Assembly: GCA_947579665.1 (NCBI GenBank)
Contig: CANPUZ010000057.1
Coordinates: 1 to 64,000, forward strand
Reading direction: 5' to 3'
DNA from: Sympetrum striolatum
Taxonomy: Eukaryota; Arthropoda; Insecta; Odonata; Libellulidae
Length of the DNA stretch: 64,000 nucleotides
The notes below the pieces were generated by a model. It ran no database searches and had not been told where the DNA came from. It saw nothing but the letters and a program-made list of their open reading frames with translations. This document shows, piece by piece, positions 24,043 through 35,264 of the stretch (within the stretch, counting starts at the first letter, position 1; each line of letters opens with the position of its first letter). The translations under genes and the position numbers were made by a program.

Positions 24043-24086
24043 CAGCTACCGGGACGGAAGAGGAGGAACACCGACAAAGACGGCTT

Positions 24087-24958
24087 TTGGTGACTTTAAA
24101 CCTTTAATTAAATATCAATGCATGTAACAGGGAGGTCGCATTATCTTCTTAGAACGCAATTCCTCTGAACTTATCCTTCGAATTAGTCTTCTAATGATTA
24201 AAGATTTAAAGAAAACCGACGTTTCTAAACTTGGGGTGAGAAATACCCCACGTGGGGTTGAAGTAACCCCATGTTATTACATATCTCAGCACGAATGAAT
24301 TCACTCATCGCCGTGATTCTTTGAGAAATACGCCTTTTTTAAATTTTGGTTGTGTTTGGGAATGTTAAATTCGATTTTTTACACAAATTAATTCGAAAGC
24401 TATTGTTTAACGCAGGAGATTTTTTAAACTCAATTCATAGCGTTGATATTTGGATACGAATTCATCCAAAGTTCTTTTTCTATCCGTTTCAAGTCTACGT
24501 AAGATAGCAACTATTTTCCCAAACGGTTGCTTTCGCGTGTACTTCGCGGAAAAAATTAATTATTGAAACGATTCGTTCTAACATCTATTTCCCTAATCTT
24601 TCTGGCAGTATCAGAACGTATAACAGGGGGTTATATCGGTTACATCATCTGAGAACGTAATTTCTCTGAACTTATTTACTAAATTTATCCTTTATATTTG
24701 TCTTCTATCTTTCCCATCCCGCGTACATCTGAGTGACACTCGCTGTTTTATCGCAGCAAGTCTGGTTGGCGTTGGGCAGCAGTCGTGGTTCCAGTCGCAG
24801 TATTGTAAAGGTCGAATCTTATCGTGCAAGCGGCTTAAGTTACAAAGGTGTCTTCTTGAAGAATAAAGTAGTTGTACCTTTTTCCATCCAGCTGCACATC
24901 CTACAGGTATTTTTGTCATCATTTTAATAATGATAATAATTTTGTATTGGTGGCTTTA
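24087..24958. other. Flanking anonymous DNA with diverged direct repeats
   Basis: 24125-24200 and 24620-24715 resemble each other ('aacgcaattcctctgaactt' against 'aacgtaatttctctgaactt'). No gene is seen. Confidence 0.4.
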
Positions 24959-25560
24959 GAAAAAAATCTGATGTGGCCAGCACTTAACTTTCTCCATATA
25001 TAAGATGTAAATTTTTATGTACGACAGTATTTTCGAACTCTATATTTAATATAAACTTGGAAGATAAGTGATTAATTCATATCATATTATCTTTTACGCC
25101 ACAAATATTATAAATAATGTTTTTCGGGACATGTTCGATGAAAAACGATGAAATTTGCCTTTCGCCCGAAGCGCCCACAAAGTAAAGCAACTTCCGGTTT
25201 ATCAGTATTTCATGAATTACTCCTAAACGATCAGTCATACAAAAATATGTAAAATACAAAAGTTATAGTAAATTACATTTTCAAAAACTATTATTAATAA
25301 TAGTCTATATCTAAATACCATATTTATGGAGATATTTTGCAAAAACGGAAACGAGCTTCGAATAGTAAATCTCGACTTCCGGCCTTTACGCTAGAGCGCC
25401 CACTATCACACACACACACACACTAACACACAGACATCATTCCGAAAATGATGAAAACGCGTTCTAGGGACAAAACTTGTATTTCCGTTGAGATCTCGAA
25501 GTCGAATTGTTTCATGAAAACAATACTTTCTCTGTACTTCGTATATTGAGAAAGTAAAAA
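24959..25560 (+). mobile_element. HINE-like element at the start of duplication B
   Basis: It has the 5' tip TCTGATGTGGCCAGCACTTA after an A-run and the 3' hairpin ending at 25555. It contains only one of the two large internal units found in the A copy and a shorter CA repeat (25406-25436). The sequence right after it (cagatttggctc) is the same as after the A copy. Confidence 0.72.
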
Positions 25561-25762
25561 CAGATTTGGCTCTCAAAATGTTTTTGAATCGTTGTATTGT
25601 ACATATTTGGCTGTTTGGCCAATAAGTTTGCCGACCACTGGGCTAGCCCATTAAAATGAGTGATTTTGAATTGGCACTTACGTAGGACCTATTCTTCCAT
25701 AGTAGGACTTCCTGCGTAGACGACTACTGTCATTTTGTATGCAGTGTTTATTATATGGCATA

Positions 25763-26743
25763 TCTATATTATATAGACGCTTCTCCGGATATACCTATAT
25801 ATACATTCATTCAAAGGGGATCAAAATTCTAACCATGTACCACAAGTGCCACTGTCTTGAAATTTTTACGACGTATTGGCCATAACGTGTAACCTCCAGA
25901 GAAAGGGTGAATTTGAACCTCGGTGTCATGGGTTCGATTCCAGAAGGCCCAAAACTCGCGATTTTCTCCGTAAGGATACAAGGTGGGGATTTTCGAAATT
26001 TTTTTTGAGGCATTTTCCGGATAAGTAGAGAGTTGAAATTCGAGAGATCGCTAGAAGCCGTGCATATCCAACGAAAATCCAAAAGGCATCTTCGAATACT
26101 GTCCATGGTTTGATGCTAGGTCGGGGCGAAAATCGGCTGTTTAATATGTATTGTGGAGATTTTTAAGATTTTTTTTGATCCTTTCCTGATATCATATTCA
26201 AATTTTACATATTCGCTGATGGTCCTTGGTTCGATCCCAGAGGGCCATTTACATTCCTCTATGCATTTCTTACGGAGACAACGGAAACAAATTTTAGGTA
26301 CTTCCCGGCATGATATCGACTTCAAACTTTGTATGAAATAAGATCAAGTAATAAAAAGTCTTTCTGTGTATTCACAGCTCGAAATTCGGCATATACACAG
26401 AGATCATAGATTCATTTCAATAACATGTTTTAGATTTCCAAGATCGTCCTTGGTTCGAATCCAGAGAGCCATTTACATTCGTGAAAAGTAAATGTAGTTT
26501 GACGCATTTGCAACCAATATTTCTGCTTGAATTTTCACACATAGTTAGAGATGGTGATCTTCTGTTGTTGTGCATAGTAAGTTCACCAAGAAGACCCAGG
26601 TTCGATGCCAGACGATTGCATTGAAGCGAATTTTTAGAATATTTTCAATCCTTTTTTTTTCTTTTGAGGACCGTCCCGATATAATGCCGATACGAAATAT
26701 ATGTTGTCGATCTGCTTGCAGTATGCAAGCTACATTTTACTTG
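25763..26743 (+). mobile_element. Non-autonomous Helitron with GGTTCGA-box array, copy I
   Basis: Copy A provides the empty site 'ggcata|tattagc'. Here 981 bp sit exactly between that A and T. The element starts TCTATATTATATAGA and ends with hairpin GCTTGCA-GTA-TGCAAGC (26714-26730), then 9 nt and CTTG. A|T insertion without target duplication, 5' TC and a 3' hairpin are Helitron hallmarks (established); the terminal CTTG departs from the usual CTRR. The body has five boxes resembling GGTTCGANNCC at 25931, 26107 (degenerate), 26228, 26452 and 26599. No Rep/helicase is encoded. Confidence 0.85.
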
Positions 26744-27689
26744 TATTAGCATATGCATGTTCAGTACAGACGTATAAGGTGCAGCGACTACCGCATATCT
26801 TAAGGGGCGTTTGCGATCAAATGATTTTTCAATGTCTGACGCTCGAATCTCGGGGTGCCCATTACTTACGAAGGCGCGTTATTTTCGAGTTAACACATTA
26901 TTTTATTGATTCATGCATCATAACAAAACTGCGACCTCTAATAAAAAATTGGCAAATTATTGCTCCATAATTCGCTCGAAAAATAAACGTTTATCATTAG
27001 GTGATATAAATTCATATTAAATTGCTTTCTCGGGATATTTTTACTTCATAAGCAATGGTTGTGTGAAGAGGGAGGGCTAGAAGTTACCCTGGGAATCAGC
27101 ACTGCTTTCATCTCCTATATTCCCACCCATCCTGAATGGCGATTTGTTGCCAAGTTTCGTATGAAAACAAATCCCATGCATCCCAATAAGTCTCATCTTC
27201 TGATGTTCTGCCTTTCGGCAGGTCCCACACACCACAACCGTCTCCACTTCATTAATTTATTTATTTATTCAAATCTCACATGCGGCAAAACAATGCCAAT
27301 TTACAGTGAAATATAAAAATATACATATAGTAAAGTAATAAACATAAATAGTTAAAAAGTGACATAAAATATATAGAAAAAAACAAACATAAAGGTAGAT
27401 TTTACAATCATATGGATCTGGTGTGTGGTAAGCTCAGGTTCAAAAATTTCTGTTTAGATAAAGGATCAATAGGAGGAGGAATTGAGTTCATTAGAGAAGT
27501 AAAGAAAAGGGGGCGATTGATAAGTGAAAGGAGTAGCATAGTGAAGTAAAGACGTCATACGGGCTGTCTGGAACACGATAATTCGCAAGTTAAGGGAGAA
27601 CAGTGTAGCAGTGAATGTAAGAAGGATAAATCATGTTTTGATCTATTGAAAGAACGAGATTTCAGGATAGTGAAGATAAGAGAGAATCT

Positions 27690-28080
27690 TTAGAGGCTTG
27701 ACGGAAGGAAGAAACTCTGGCTTTTACAATTCTGAGAAAGAAGTTAGTAATTCTGTCTAATGAGGAAAGGTGAGTTGGAAAGTACATGTCCCGGGCCTCC
27801 TCCTTGGTCTCCTTGTAACCTCCTCTCTTCACCTCAACTTTAGCTTTCTTCTTTTCTCCTTCCACCGTTCCTTCAATGGCTATAGTCAGAATCCCCTTCC
27901 CTCTTACAACATGTCCAATCCAGCTTCCTTTTCTTTTCCGTATTGTGCGGAGTAATGCTCTTTCCATCTCTTCTCAGCACTTCATCTTATTCCATTTCAT
28001 TCTCTCCGCACATTTCGAAGGCATCAATCCTGTCCTTCTCTTCCCATGTTTCGCATCCATGTAACATAACGCTCAATACA
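27690..28080 (-). pseudogene. RTE-like LINE C-terminal remnant (copy B)
   Basis: A minus-strand frame (27662-27967) contains the typical tail 'RKRKGSWIGHVVRGKGILT'. Upstream on the minus strand, a CETWEEKD-like word and an EMEWNKMK stretch follow the order known from RTE-type endonuclease-reverse transcriptases. A stop separates the two parts and the RT core is missing. It is better preserved than the A copy. Confidence 0.65.
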
Positions 28081-28683
28081 TTCCACCAATCCTCAGCTCT
28101 AGATTAATACACATTTCTTACAGAAGTCTTCCTTTGCCATAGCTATTCTTGTCTTGATCCTCCGTCAGCATGCTCGCCTTTTAACCTGCTCTATTTCTCC
28201 TTCCCTCATTCGTCACAACAACTTCTCCGTCATTCACTCTCATAACTTTATTATTTTTATTATTAATTTCATTATTAATTACATTATTGTAGCTTATTAA
28301 TCTCAATCTTTCAGGCCTCCATTACTTAAATCGCATTTCCGAAAGCTCTTTATTTTCCGTCTACTCTTCTTCTTCTGTCTTTTCAGGTAAATGACATCCG
28401 TGGTCATCCACCCAGAAATTTACCCAACAATATTGGTCAGCAATTATTCAACTAGAGATATACCTGCTTGTATTTATTTCCATCTGTGTTTTCGCGGGTT
28501 CTTTTCTCCCCTTCTTGCGTGAGCGTTTTCCCGCACAGTGGGTTTTTCTCCGAAAGCCTTCAGCCGAGGAGTTTTTCCCCACACCCCAATTCTTTTATTT
28601 GTCTACCTCTTCTTTGTATTTTCTTTATATATATATATTTGTATCTCTTGCACCTTTTCTGTAATTACTATTAGTAATCCTTA

Positions 28684-28762
28684 ATGGTTAGGTGTAAGTG
28701 AGGCCCTAATGGGCCTAACCTCGCCAAATAAACAGTTTTTATTATTATTATTATTATTATTA
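28684..28762 (+). repeat. LINE 3' tail with ATT repeat
   Basis: A GTTAGG...CCTAAC stem, CCAAATAAA and ATT repeats, as at 2221 and 9833. A diverged independent tail is at 33218-33257. The short simple-repeat tail is usual for some non-LTR elements. Confidence 0.6.
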
Positions 28763-29271
28763 TAACTTTTGTTTCACTTACGTTTATTCTCATTCCATAT
28801 AATTCTTTCCCAATGTGATGGGAACACAATTAAAAATTTCGGCGCCGAGCAGAGGGGTCCTTGCCGGAAATAAACAAGAGACGAGGTGATGTACGGAGGG
28901 ATAAAGGAAAGAGTGGAACTCGTGAGAAGTTTCTAATCAAAGCTCCCTGAAGCAATTTTGCAGAGGAAGGGTCAGGTGAGCTGTAGGAAACAAATGCATG
29001 AAGTAGGTGATGATATATTTTGCGTTTAAGTTTTTTCTGTTCTTAGATAAGGCACCTGAGATTGCTGTCGGACTTTGTCCCTCACCTCAATTGACGATTC
29101 CGAGATATGCCTCCTGCAAGACAGACATAGAGACGAGACACTTGTTATAACGATACTTCAGAATTTGATCACTCGTTATAAGGACGTAACTCCCTATCCT
29201 GTGCCAATGAATCACTCGCTATAACGCAACTCTCGTTATATGCTATACTCGTTATATCGGACTTCAAAAGG

Positions 29272-29716
29272 TTGATTAGTTTTGGATGAATATGGCTTAA
29301 CCGGAAGTTCCGGTTAAACCGGAGCAAAATTTATTTTCTTAAATATCTCTGTAAAAATGCAATGTAGGTATATACATTAACGCACAAAAGTTATAGATAA
29401 TGTATTTTACCACAACCTTTGTATGAAACATTTTTTCGTAACACTGATTGTTTAGGAGTTATTCTTGAATAATGGTTAACCGGAAGTTGTTGTTTATCCA
29501 GAAATGGAAGTTTTTCATACGTATCTCTGTCAGAATGCAATGTAGGTATATACATTTTCACACAAAAGTTATAGATAATGTATTTTACTACAACTTTTGT
29601 ATGAAACATTTTCCTGTAACACTGATTGTTTTGGAGTTATTTATATATTATCGGCATAGGCTTCTGTTTTCAATAAATATGGAGAAAGTCATGTGTTGGC
29701 CACGTCAGATTATTTT
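29272..29716 (-). mobile_element. HINE-like fragment in copy B
   Basis: Same truncated reverse copy as 10441-10888, with two CCGGAAGT units and the family 5' tip at the right. Confidence 0.65.
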
Positions 29717-31049
29717 TTTTTTGAGCCCGAAATACATAAGCACATTTGAATGTTTTACAAAACATTCTTTTTAAGTTTAACCTTTCCGGAGGCTTGACAA
29801 TTCTTCTAGGTCACAATATGTGGTACAAATTGTTTGCTAGACCTCCTCTCACTTACCTCAGGGGGCTCATCATTCGCCAAAGCTTTCACCAAGGCATCTG
29901 GTGATTCCCTTTCACCGTTTATTGAAAAACCCCCTGAGTGAGGCATGGAAGAATCATTATGAATACCTTTTACTACCTCTGAGCTTGCAGTCTCAAATTC
30001 AGTATTGCGTGCTTCGGTTCTACTAAAAACGACACAGTTTCAGGATTGATTTTGTGGTACTTATTAACTTGTAAAAAAGGTTAATGGTTAATGGCTTTTA
30101 CAGTTACTATTTTCAGGTGAAAATTTATAGGGTCACCCTCTTAATCCGGACCCTTAGCTCGCCTTGGAAGCTCGGGAGCGCCTGACCTTCCCATGAGGGG
30201 GGACCATAAAAAAACTAACCGCGTGGAATATGATTTAAAAACTTGTAAGCAATTCAAATGAGCAACAATTTACTATCTTCCTCGTCTCACTCGTCCAAAG
30301 AGATATACAAGCCTCTTTTGATCGACGTTCTACGACGAAAATTAAGATTTTTCGTGATTTTGCTAGAAATTACCCGTTGACACACGGCAACGTTGCCCCG
30401 GGGGGGAATATGGATGGTGATGGGTATGGATATATGCTGTCATACTATGGATAATATGACAGCAAACCAAACTTGATTCCAAGTTAATGTATCTATCCAT
30501 CAAAATGCATTAAGAATATAGGTCAAGTTAACATTATTCCTGATAATAAGTGATTACCTTTATGGAGAAGAAAAAATTGAAAAAATTGCAAAAAATATTT
30601 TTTTGTCTTGTTCGCCTCGGTACGGAGGTGGTTTATAAAACAAGAAAATTAGGAAACACCCAAAAGAAATAGCCGAAAAATCGATAAAGCATTTCCAAAA
30701 GAAATGCAAGTAAAGTTCATTTTTCTCGCTGAAGGCTTTATTTCATTTGAAAATTTAAATTAGAAATAACAGTCGTACAAAGTAGAACCAAGCACCAAAA
30801 GAAGGGGATTAGAATAAAGATTCTTATTTCGGTCGTGAAATATCGTTTACGAATCGAAATTTCGAGAATTTTGATAAAATGTATTTTATCTAAATTTCGA
30901 GAGATAAATAATTACCCGAATTCCAATAACCATCAAAAGTAAAATTTCACCAATGTACATTTCGCTGTTGAAACAAACAGCATCTTCAGGGTACCAAGGG
31001 AAAATGGTCAAGTTTTGTATAAGGTAAGGACTAGAGCATGCCTCGGACA

Positions 31050-32590
31050 CTTCCTATCCCCGCAATGCTTTCCCTTTGGCACGCTTAGCGAGGCTGGGAC
31101 CGCTCGAAGGGCTCGGACAGTAGCCCAGGGTAAACCCGGGTAATTTAAACCGCTCCATCCGTTGCAACGGAAACAACGCGTTGTCTCGAAATACAAATGC
31201 AGTGTGTGATACAATGTGGTTAGAGACGATTTATTTCAATTCCCAACATGATGTGAAAAATTACCAAGTCTCAATTCCGCAATAAATTTATTTCGCGACT
31301 GGCAACATAAACAAAAGGTTTTTACTATGTTGCTATATCACAGATGAATTTTCAATTTTATGCAAATTATGTATTTCACAAAATCGCCTTTATTTGTGGT
31401 ATAATTAAATCAAAGAGAAAATATTACGAGAAAAAAATTAGAGGAATTGTGGATTTAAAAAACCAAAGAGTTTCTTAGGAAAAAGTCTATCCACTGTAAG
31501 GAAACACCTACCAATAGTAATAAATATATGGCGGCAAAAATGAACTTTATGTACATTTCTTATAGAAATGCTTTGTCTCGTCTGGGATCGAACCAAGGAC
31601 TAAATATCAATTTTTTACAATAGAAACTCTCGTATTTGAATGTAGCGTTGTGTTTAAATTTCATATCAATTGACCGAGTATTTTTCGATTATTGCGGCCA
31701 AAAACATAAGCAGGCTAAATTTTTATACGTAAGATTATAAAGCTAACCGATGATTAGAGTTATTCGAAAGTTATACTTACGGGAAATATTAATAATTCGA
31801 GTGATTTTATGGCTTAAGAAATCGGTAGTTTCGAAAAACACTACGGGTCCAGTATATAAGATCCAATGGAGTTATTATATACAGATGTTTGTTTGTCAAA
31901 TATAGTTCATTTAGATCGATTGCAGATATTTCTCTTTTTGCAGAATTTAATCACAAGTAATGGTTGCACTAAATCTAGATGTATCCCAAAAGAAAGGAAA
32001 TTGAACAAGGGAAGGTAAAATATCGCATTCGAGTCGAAATTGAGAGAATTCAGATGAACTCGACGAAATGTTTTTGTAATTCTGTGGGCATCAACAATTC
32101 CCTAACGACAGAGGTAATTGTTGAACTTGCCACTCATACAAATATATGGGAAAGATGGGCTCATAAGAAATGTATTGGGAAGAAGAGAATCCACCATTTA
32201 AACAAGGGACTATTATTAGAGACATTCGAACAAATAGAAATCCTCAACCATGAAAATGGTAATTTTAAACTAATTACTGTGCACCTTCTCACGACCTCCC
32301 TGCCATCAATTGCTAACCTGCTTCCACCACTATCCTAACCCTCGCTTCCAAATACTCCACAGAAGTCATTATACCAACTTGAAGACAATCACACTTTAGA
32401 TTTTAAAGATCAACTCGACTACCATTTACGCTACGCTACAACTACATTTACAGTGACAATTTTAATAAATATTTATTGATCATTTCTACCTGGCCCGATC
32501 TGCAAGATTTACGGTAGGGGAAATTTTACATTGAACTTTAGCAACCAATATCATGAAAAGCCGCCTACCCCTGCTGTCAATTGCTTTTAG
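31050..32590. other. Repeat debris, possible Penelope-like C-terminal piece
   Basis: 31560-31620 contains a lone Helitron-type unit (GGGATCGAACC near 31590). The frame 31979-32338 (119 codons) ends with 'LLLETFEQIEILNHENGNFK' followed by a C-rich tail. This loosely resembles the end of Penelope-type GIY-YIG proteins, but the first 70 residues match nothing I know. 32475-32580 is repeated at 34285-34390. Confidence 0.3.
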
Positions 32591-32592
32591 AT

Positions 32593-33110
32593 TTAGATGT
32601 ATACCCCGCTAGTCGAAAGAGGCGTATGGCAGGGGGTGTAATGCACCACCATTATTAATTCCTCCCTATTAGCATCTCTAATAGTATTGGGAATAAACGA
32701 CCAAAAGTAATTATCCGTCCTTGCGATTACTTCCCTATAACGCTTCGTCGATGCCTCTCGGAGATCGCGTTCCCTCCTTACTGGCACTATTATTTCACTT
32801 ACTTCGTCTATAAATTCTGAACGGATGAACTATTCGAAAAGTTTCCGACGATATTCAGATCTTCTCATCTGTAGTGAATTCCAACCGAGGGACTCTATCA
32901 TTGCCGCTGCTATCGAACCTGAAATCCCCGCAAACGAATCGGGCTGCTCTACGCTGGACCATCTCTAAATCTGAGACTAAACCTACTTCGTGTGGGTCCC
33001 AAACAGCACAGCAGTATTGTAGATTCGGACGAAAAAGAGAAAAGTAAGCTATTTCTTTGACTCTCGATGAGCATCCTCTCAACGTTCTACCAGTTAATTA
33101 GTGCAATCTA
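32593..33110 (-). pseudogene. CR1/Jockey-like LINE C-terminal remnant
   Basis: Read leftward, 33082-32855 gives the classic post-RT segment (RVKEIAYFSLFRPNLQYCCA, WDPH, then EMVQRRAARFVCGD). After a gap and frame change, 32787-32593 gives the tail (VPVRRERDLREASTKRYREV, NYFWSFIPNTIRD). The middle is deleted and the frame broken, so only the last part of ORF2 remains. Confidence 0.75.
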
Positions 33111-33253
33111 TTTGCTTATCGTATCGCATCTCGAATATATTCTTGAAAAAATAAGTTACTGCTAAACGTGACTCTATTATGATTATATTATGATACCATC
33201 AAATATGACTTCGGATGTTAGGGGTAAGAGATGTGGACCTAACATCACCGAAT

Positions 33254-34084
33254 AAAAAATCTGATGTGGCCAGCACATGACTTTCTCCATATATAAGATG
33301 TAAATACTTATCTACGACTGTAATATCGAACTCTAAACATTATAAATAATGTTGTTCGGGACATGCTGGATGAAAAACGATGAAACTGGCCTTTCGCCCA
33401 TAGAGCCCTGAGCGCCCACAAAGTACATAATCAGCAACTTCCGGTTTATCAGTATTTCATGCATAACTCCTAAACAATCAGTGATACGAAAATATGTTTC
33501 ATTCAAAAGTTAAAGTAAATTTAATTTTCTAAAACATTTATAAATAATAGTATATACCTAAATATCATATTTATGGAGATATTTTGAAAACCGGAAATGA
33601 GCTTTGAAGAATGAAGCTCAACTTCCGGTCAACCGATTTACTCCAAAAACTAATCAACTCTAAATACTGTAATAGAAGTACTACATATGAAATTTCGTGT
33701 TGATCCGCCAAATAGTTTTCATGTTAGAGCGCCCACAAAGTACATAATCATCTTCTTCCGGTTTATCAGTGTTTCACGAATAACTCCTAATCAACCGGTG
33801 ATACAAAAAGATGTTAAATACAAAAGTTGTAGTAAATTACATTATCTAAAACTTTTATCAATAATACAATATACGTATATATCATATTTATGGAGATATT
33901 TTGAAAACCGGAAATGAGCTTTAGTGAATAAAGCTCGACTTCCGGTTGACCGATTAACTCCAAAAACTAATCAACTCTGACAGCACACATCACAGTACTA
34001 TATATGAAGTTTGGTGTTGATACGACCAATAGTTTTCACGTTAGAGCGTCCACTATCGCACACACACATACACACACATACACA

Positions 34085-34129
<45 letters not shown>

Positions 34130-34263
34130 ACAGACATCATTCCGAAAATGGTCAAAACCTGTTCTAGGGACCCCAAAACATGTATTTCCGTTGAAATCTC
34201 GAAGTCGAATTTTTTCATGAAAACAATACTTTCTCTATACTTCGTATATGGAGAAAGTAAAAA
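33254..34263 (+). mobile_element. HINE-like element, full-length copy
   Basis: It is inserted at the A-rich end of a LINE 3' tail (33218-33257). The 5' tip TCTGATGTGGCCAGCACATG, two large internal CCGGAA units, a long CA microsatellite (34060-34125) and the 3' hairpin (34228-34258) are all present. It is the best full copy for a consensus alongside 6641-7671. Confidence 0.78.
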
Positions 34264-34427
34264 ATTTACAGTGAAAATTTCTATAAATATTTATTGGTCA
34301 TTTCTACCTACTACTATTTCTACATTTCTAGGGAAAATTTTAAATTGAACTTTAGCACCCAATATCATGAAAACCCGTCTACCCCTGCTGTTTATTGCTT
34401 CCTCCAATACCCCAAACTTCACCCCCC

Positions 34428-34525
34428 CCACCCTTTCACCTTCCCCCACTCTTTCACATCCCCCCACCCTTTCACCTCCACCACCCTTTCACCTCCCCCA
34501 CCCTTTCACCTTCTCCCACCCCTCT
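34428..34525 (+). repeat. C-rich minisatellite
   Basis: Units of about 16-18 bp around ACCCTTTCACCTCCCCC. The reverse complement occurs at 12595-12645 with the same flank, so this is part of a dispersed repeat and not a purely local expansion. Confidence 0.7.
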
Positions 34526-34705
34526 CCTGATTCTATCCCTTCTTTCCTATATATAGTAAAAACTTTTGATGATAATCTCCGTAAGACACACAGTCCCCAT
34601 CCCCTCCTCTCTCCTCCCAATACCAGGACTAGCCCCCTGGCCCCGGAGGAGAAGGAGGCTTAACCAATATCTCTAATACCAATTTCTTTTCCTTTCCATT
34701 ATAGA

Positions 34706-34834
34706 TGAAATAACCAGAAGCACCCAACCCCAACGAAGGATCAGCCACAACAACAGCCGAAACAAGGAACAGCCACAGCAACAAGAGGAAGAAGAACAAC
34801 CAGAACCACTCAAGGAAATTATGAAGAAAAATAG
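34706..34834 (+). other. Possible terminal exon or retroelement ORF piece
   Basis: A pyrimidine-rich tract ending CATTATAG precedes a Gln/Glu-rich frame (about 45 codons, with an EQPQQQEEEEQPEP stretch) that ends near 34834. The acceptor-like context is suggestive, but no donor or companion exon was found. It may be part of a LINE leader. Low confidence. Confidence 0.2.
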
Positions 34835-35264
34835 CCATTGCTAAGGGGCCTAAAATCAAAACTTTGCATATGTATAAATAACAAAACCAAACATGTAAAG
34901 GCCACCTATTTATATAAATTCACTCTGTACTGCACTCTGTAATTAAATGCTCATTAATTCATGGTAACCCACCCTATTACCCATGTGCCCGCAGCAGGTT
35001 TTTGTTGGGTTTCCCTGCTGCCTCGGACAAATGTCGGGCACTCCCTCCCAACGCCTCCATTCCCCCAGACAATACCCCGAGAAAGGCAATGCCTAAAAGG
35101 GTGAAACTATTCAATATGTAAACTATGTCCAAAAAGATCCAATAAAAAACTATCAAATCAATCGATGATAATCTCGTAGTATTTTTGGAAACTACCAATT
35201 CCTTAAGCCATAAAATCACTCGAATTATTGTTTGTACTGTTTACCGTTAGTGTTCTTACTGAAT

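Larger units (their letters stand above)
19921..24046 (-). mobile_element. Non-autonomous gag-only LTR retrotransposon
   Basis: Two direct LTRs of about 650 bp (19925-20576 and 23396-24042) begin TGTCGTA and end TACGACA. They are flanked by a 4-bp duplication CAGC (19921-19924 and 24043-24046). The orientation is minus: gag, the primer-binding site and the TATA box all read leftward. The internal region is only about 2.8 kb and has gag followed by tandem repeats; no protease, RT, RNase H or integrase is present. The LTRs differ by about ten substitutions plus a small indel, so insertion is fairly recent. A Ty3/Gypsy-type ancestry is plausible from the duplication size and gag but is not proven. 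Confidence 0.85.
19776..24086. mobile_element. Short palindromic element split by the LTR retroelement
   Basis: The left arm (19776-19835, starting AAGCCGTCTTTGTCGG) and the right arm (about 24043-24086 plus 19908-19924) are inverted repeats of about 55 bp. With the LTR element and one CAGC copy removed, the host element is only about 190 bp, with arms around a loop of about 75-80 bp. The LTR element sits in the right arm. The outer target duplication is not clear and superfamily is unknown. Confidence 0.65.
25561..31049 (+). repeat. Segmental duplication, copy B
   Basis: Colinear with copy A (7672-12226) to the last shared word 'gcatgcctcgga'. Differences are the Helitron 25763-26743, short (TA)n and (ATT)n tracts at 28627-28760, and scattered substitutions. 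The sequences upstream of 24959 and downstream of 31049 are unrelated to those around copy A, apart from a more diverged match near 31735-31850 to 12440-12560. Confidence 0.85.

Noticed and set aside
26100..26640. Possible tRNA genes at GGTTCGA words
   Set aside because: No A box, anticodon arm or acceptor stem could be matched; the T-arm pairing itself is imperfect (at most four of five pairs). They are units of a Helitron array.
34004..34348. His/Thr-rich ORFs across CA repeats (also 1357-1668, 7435-7660, 35337-35573)
   Set aside because: They are translations of the microsatellite inside HINE elements.
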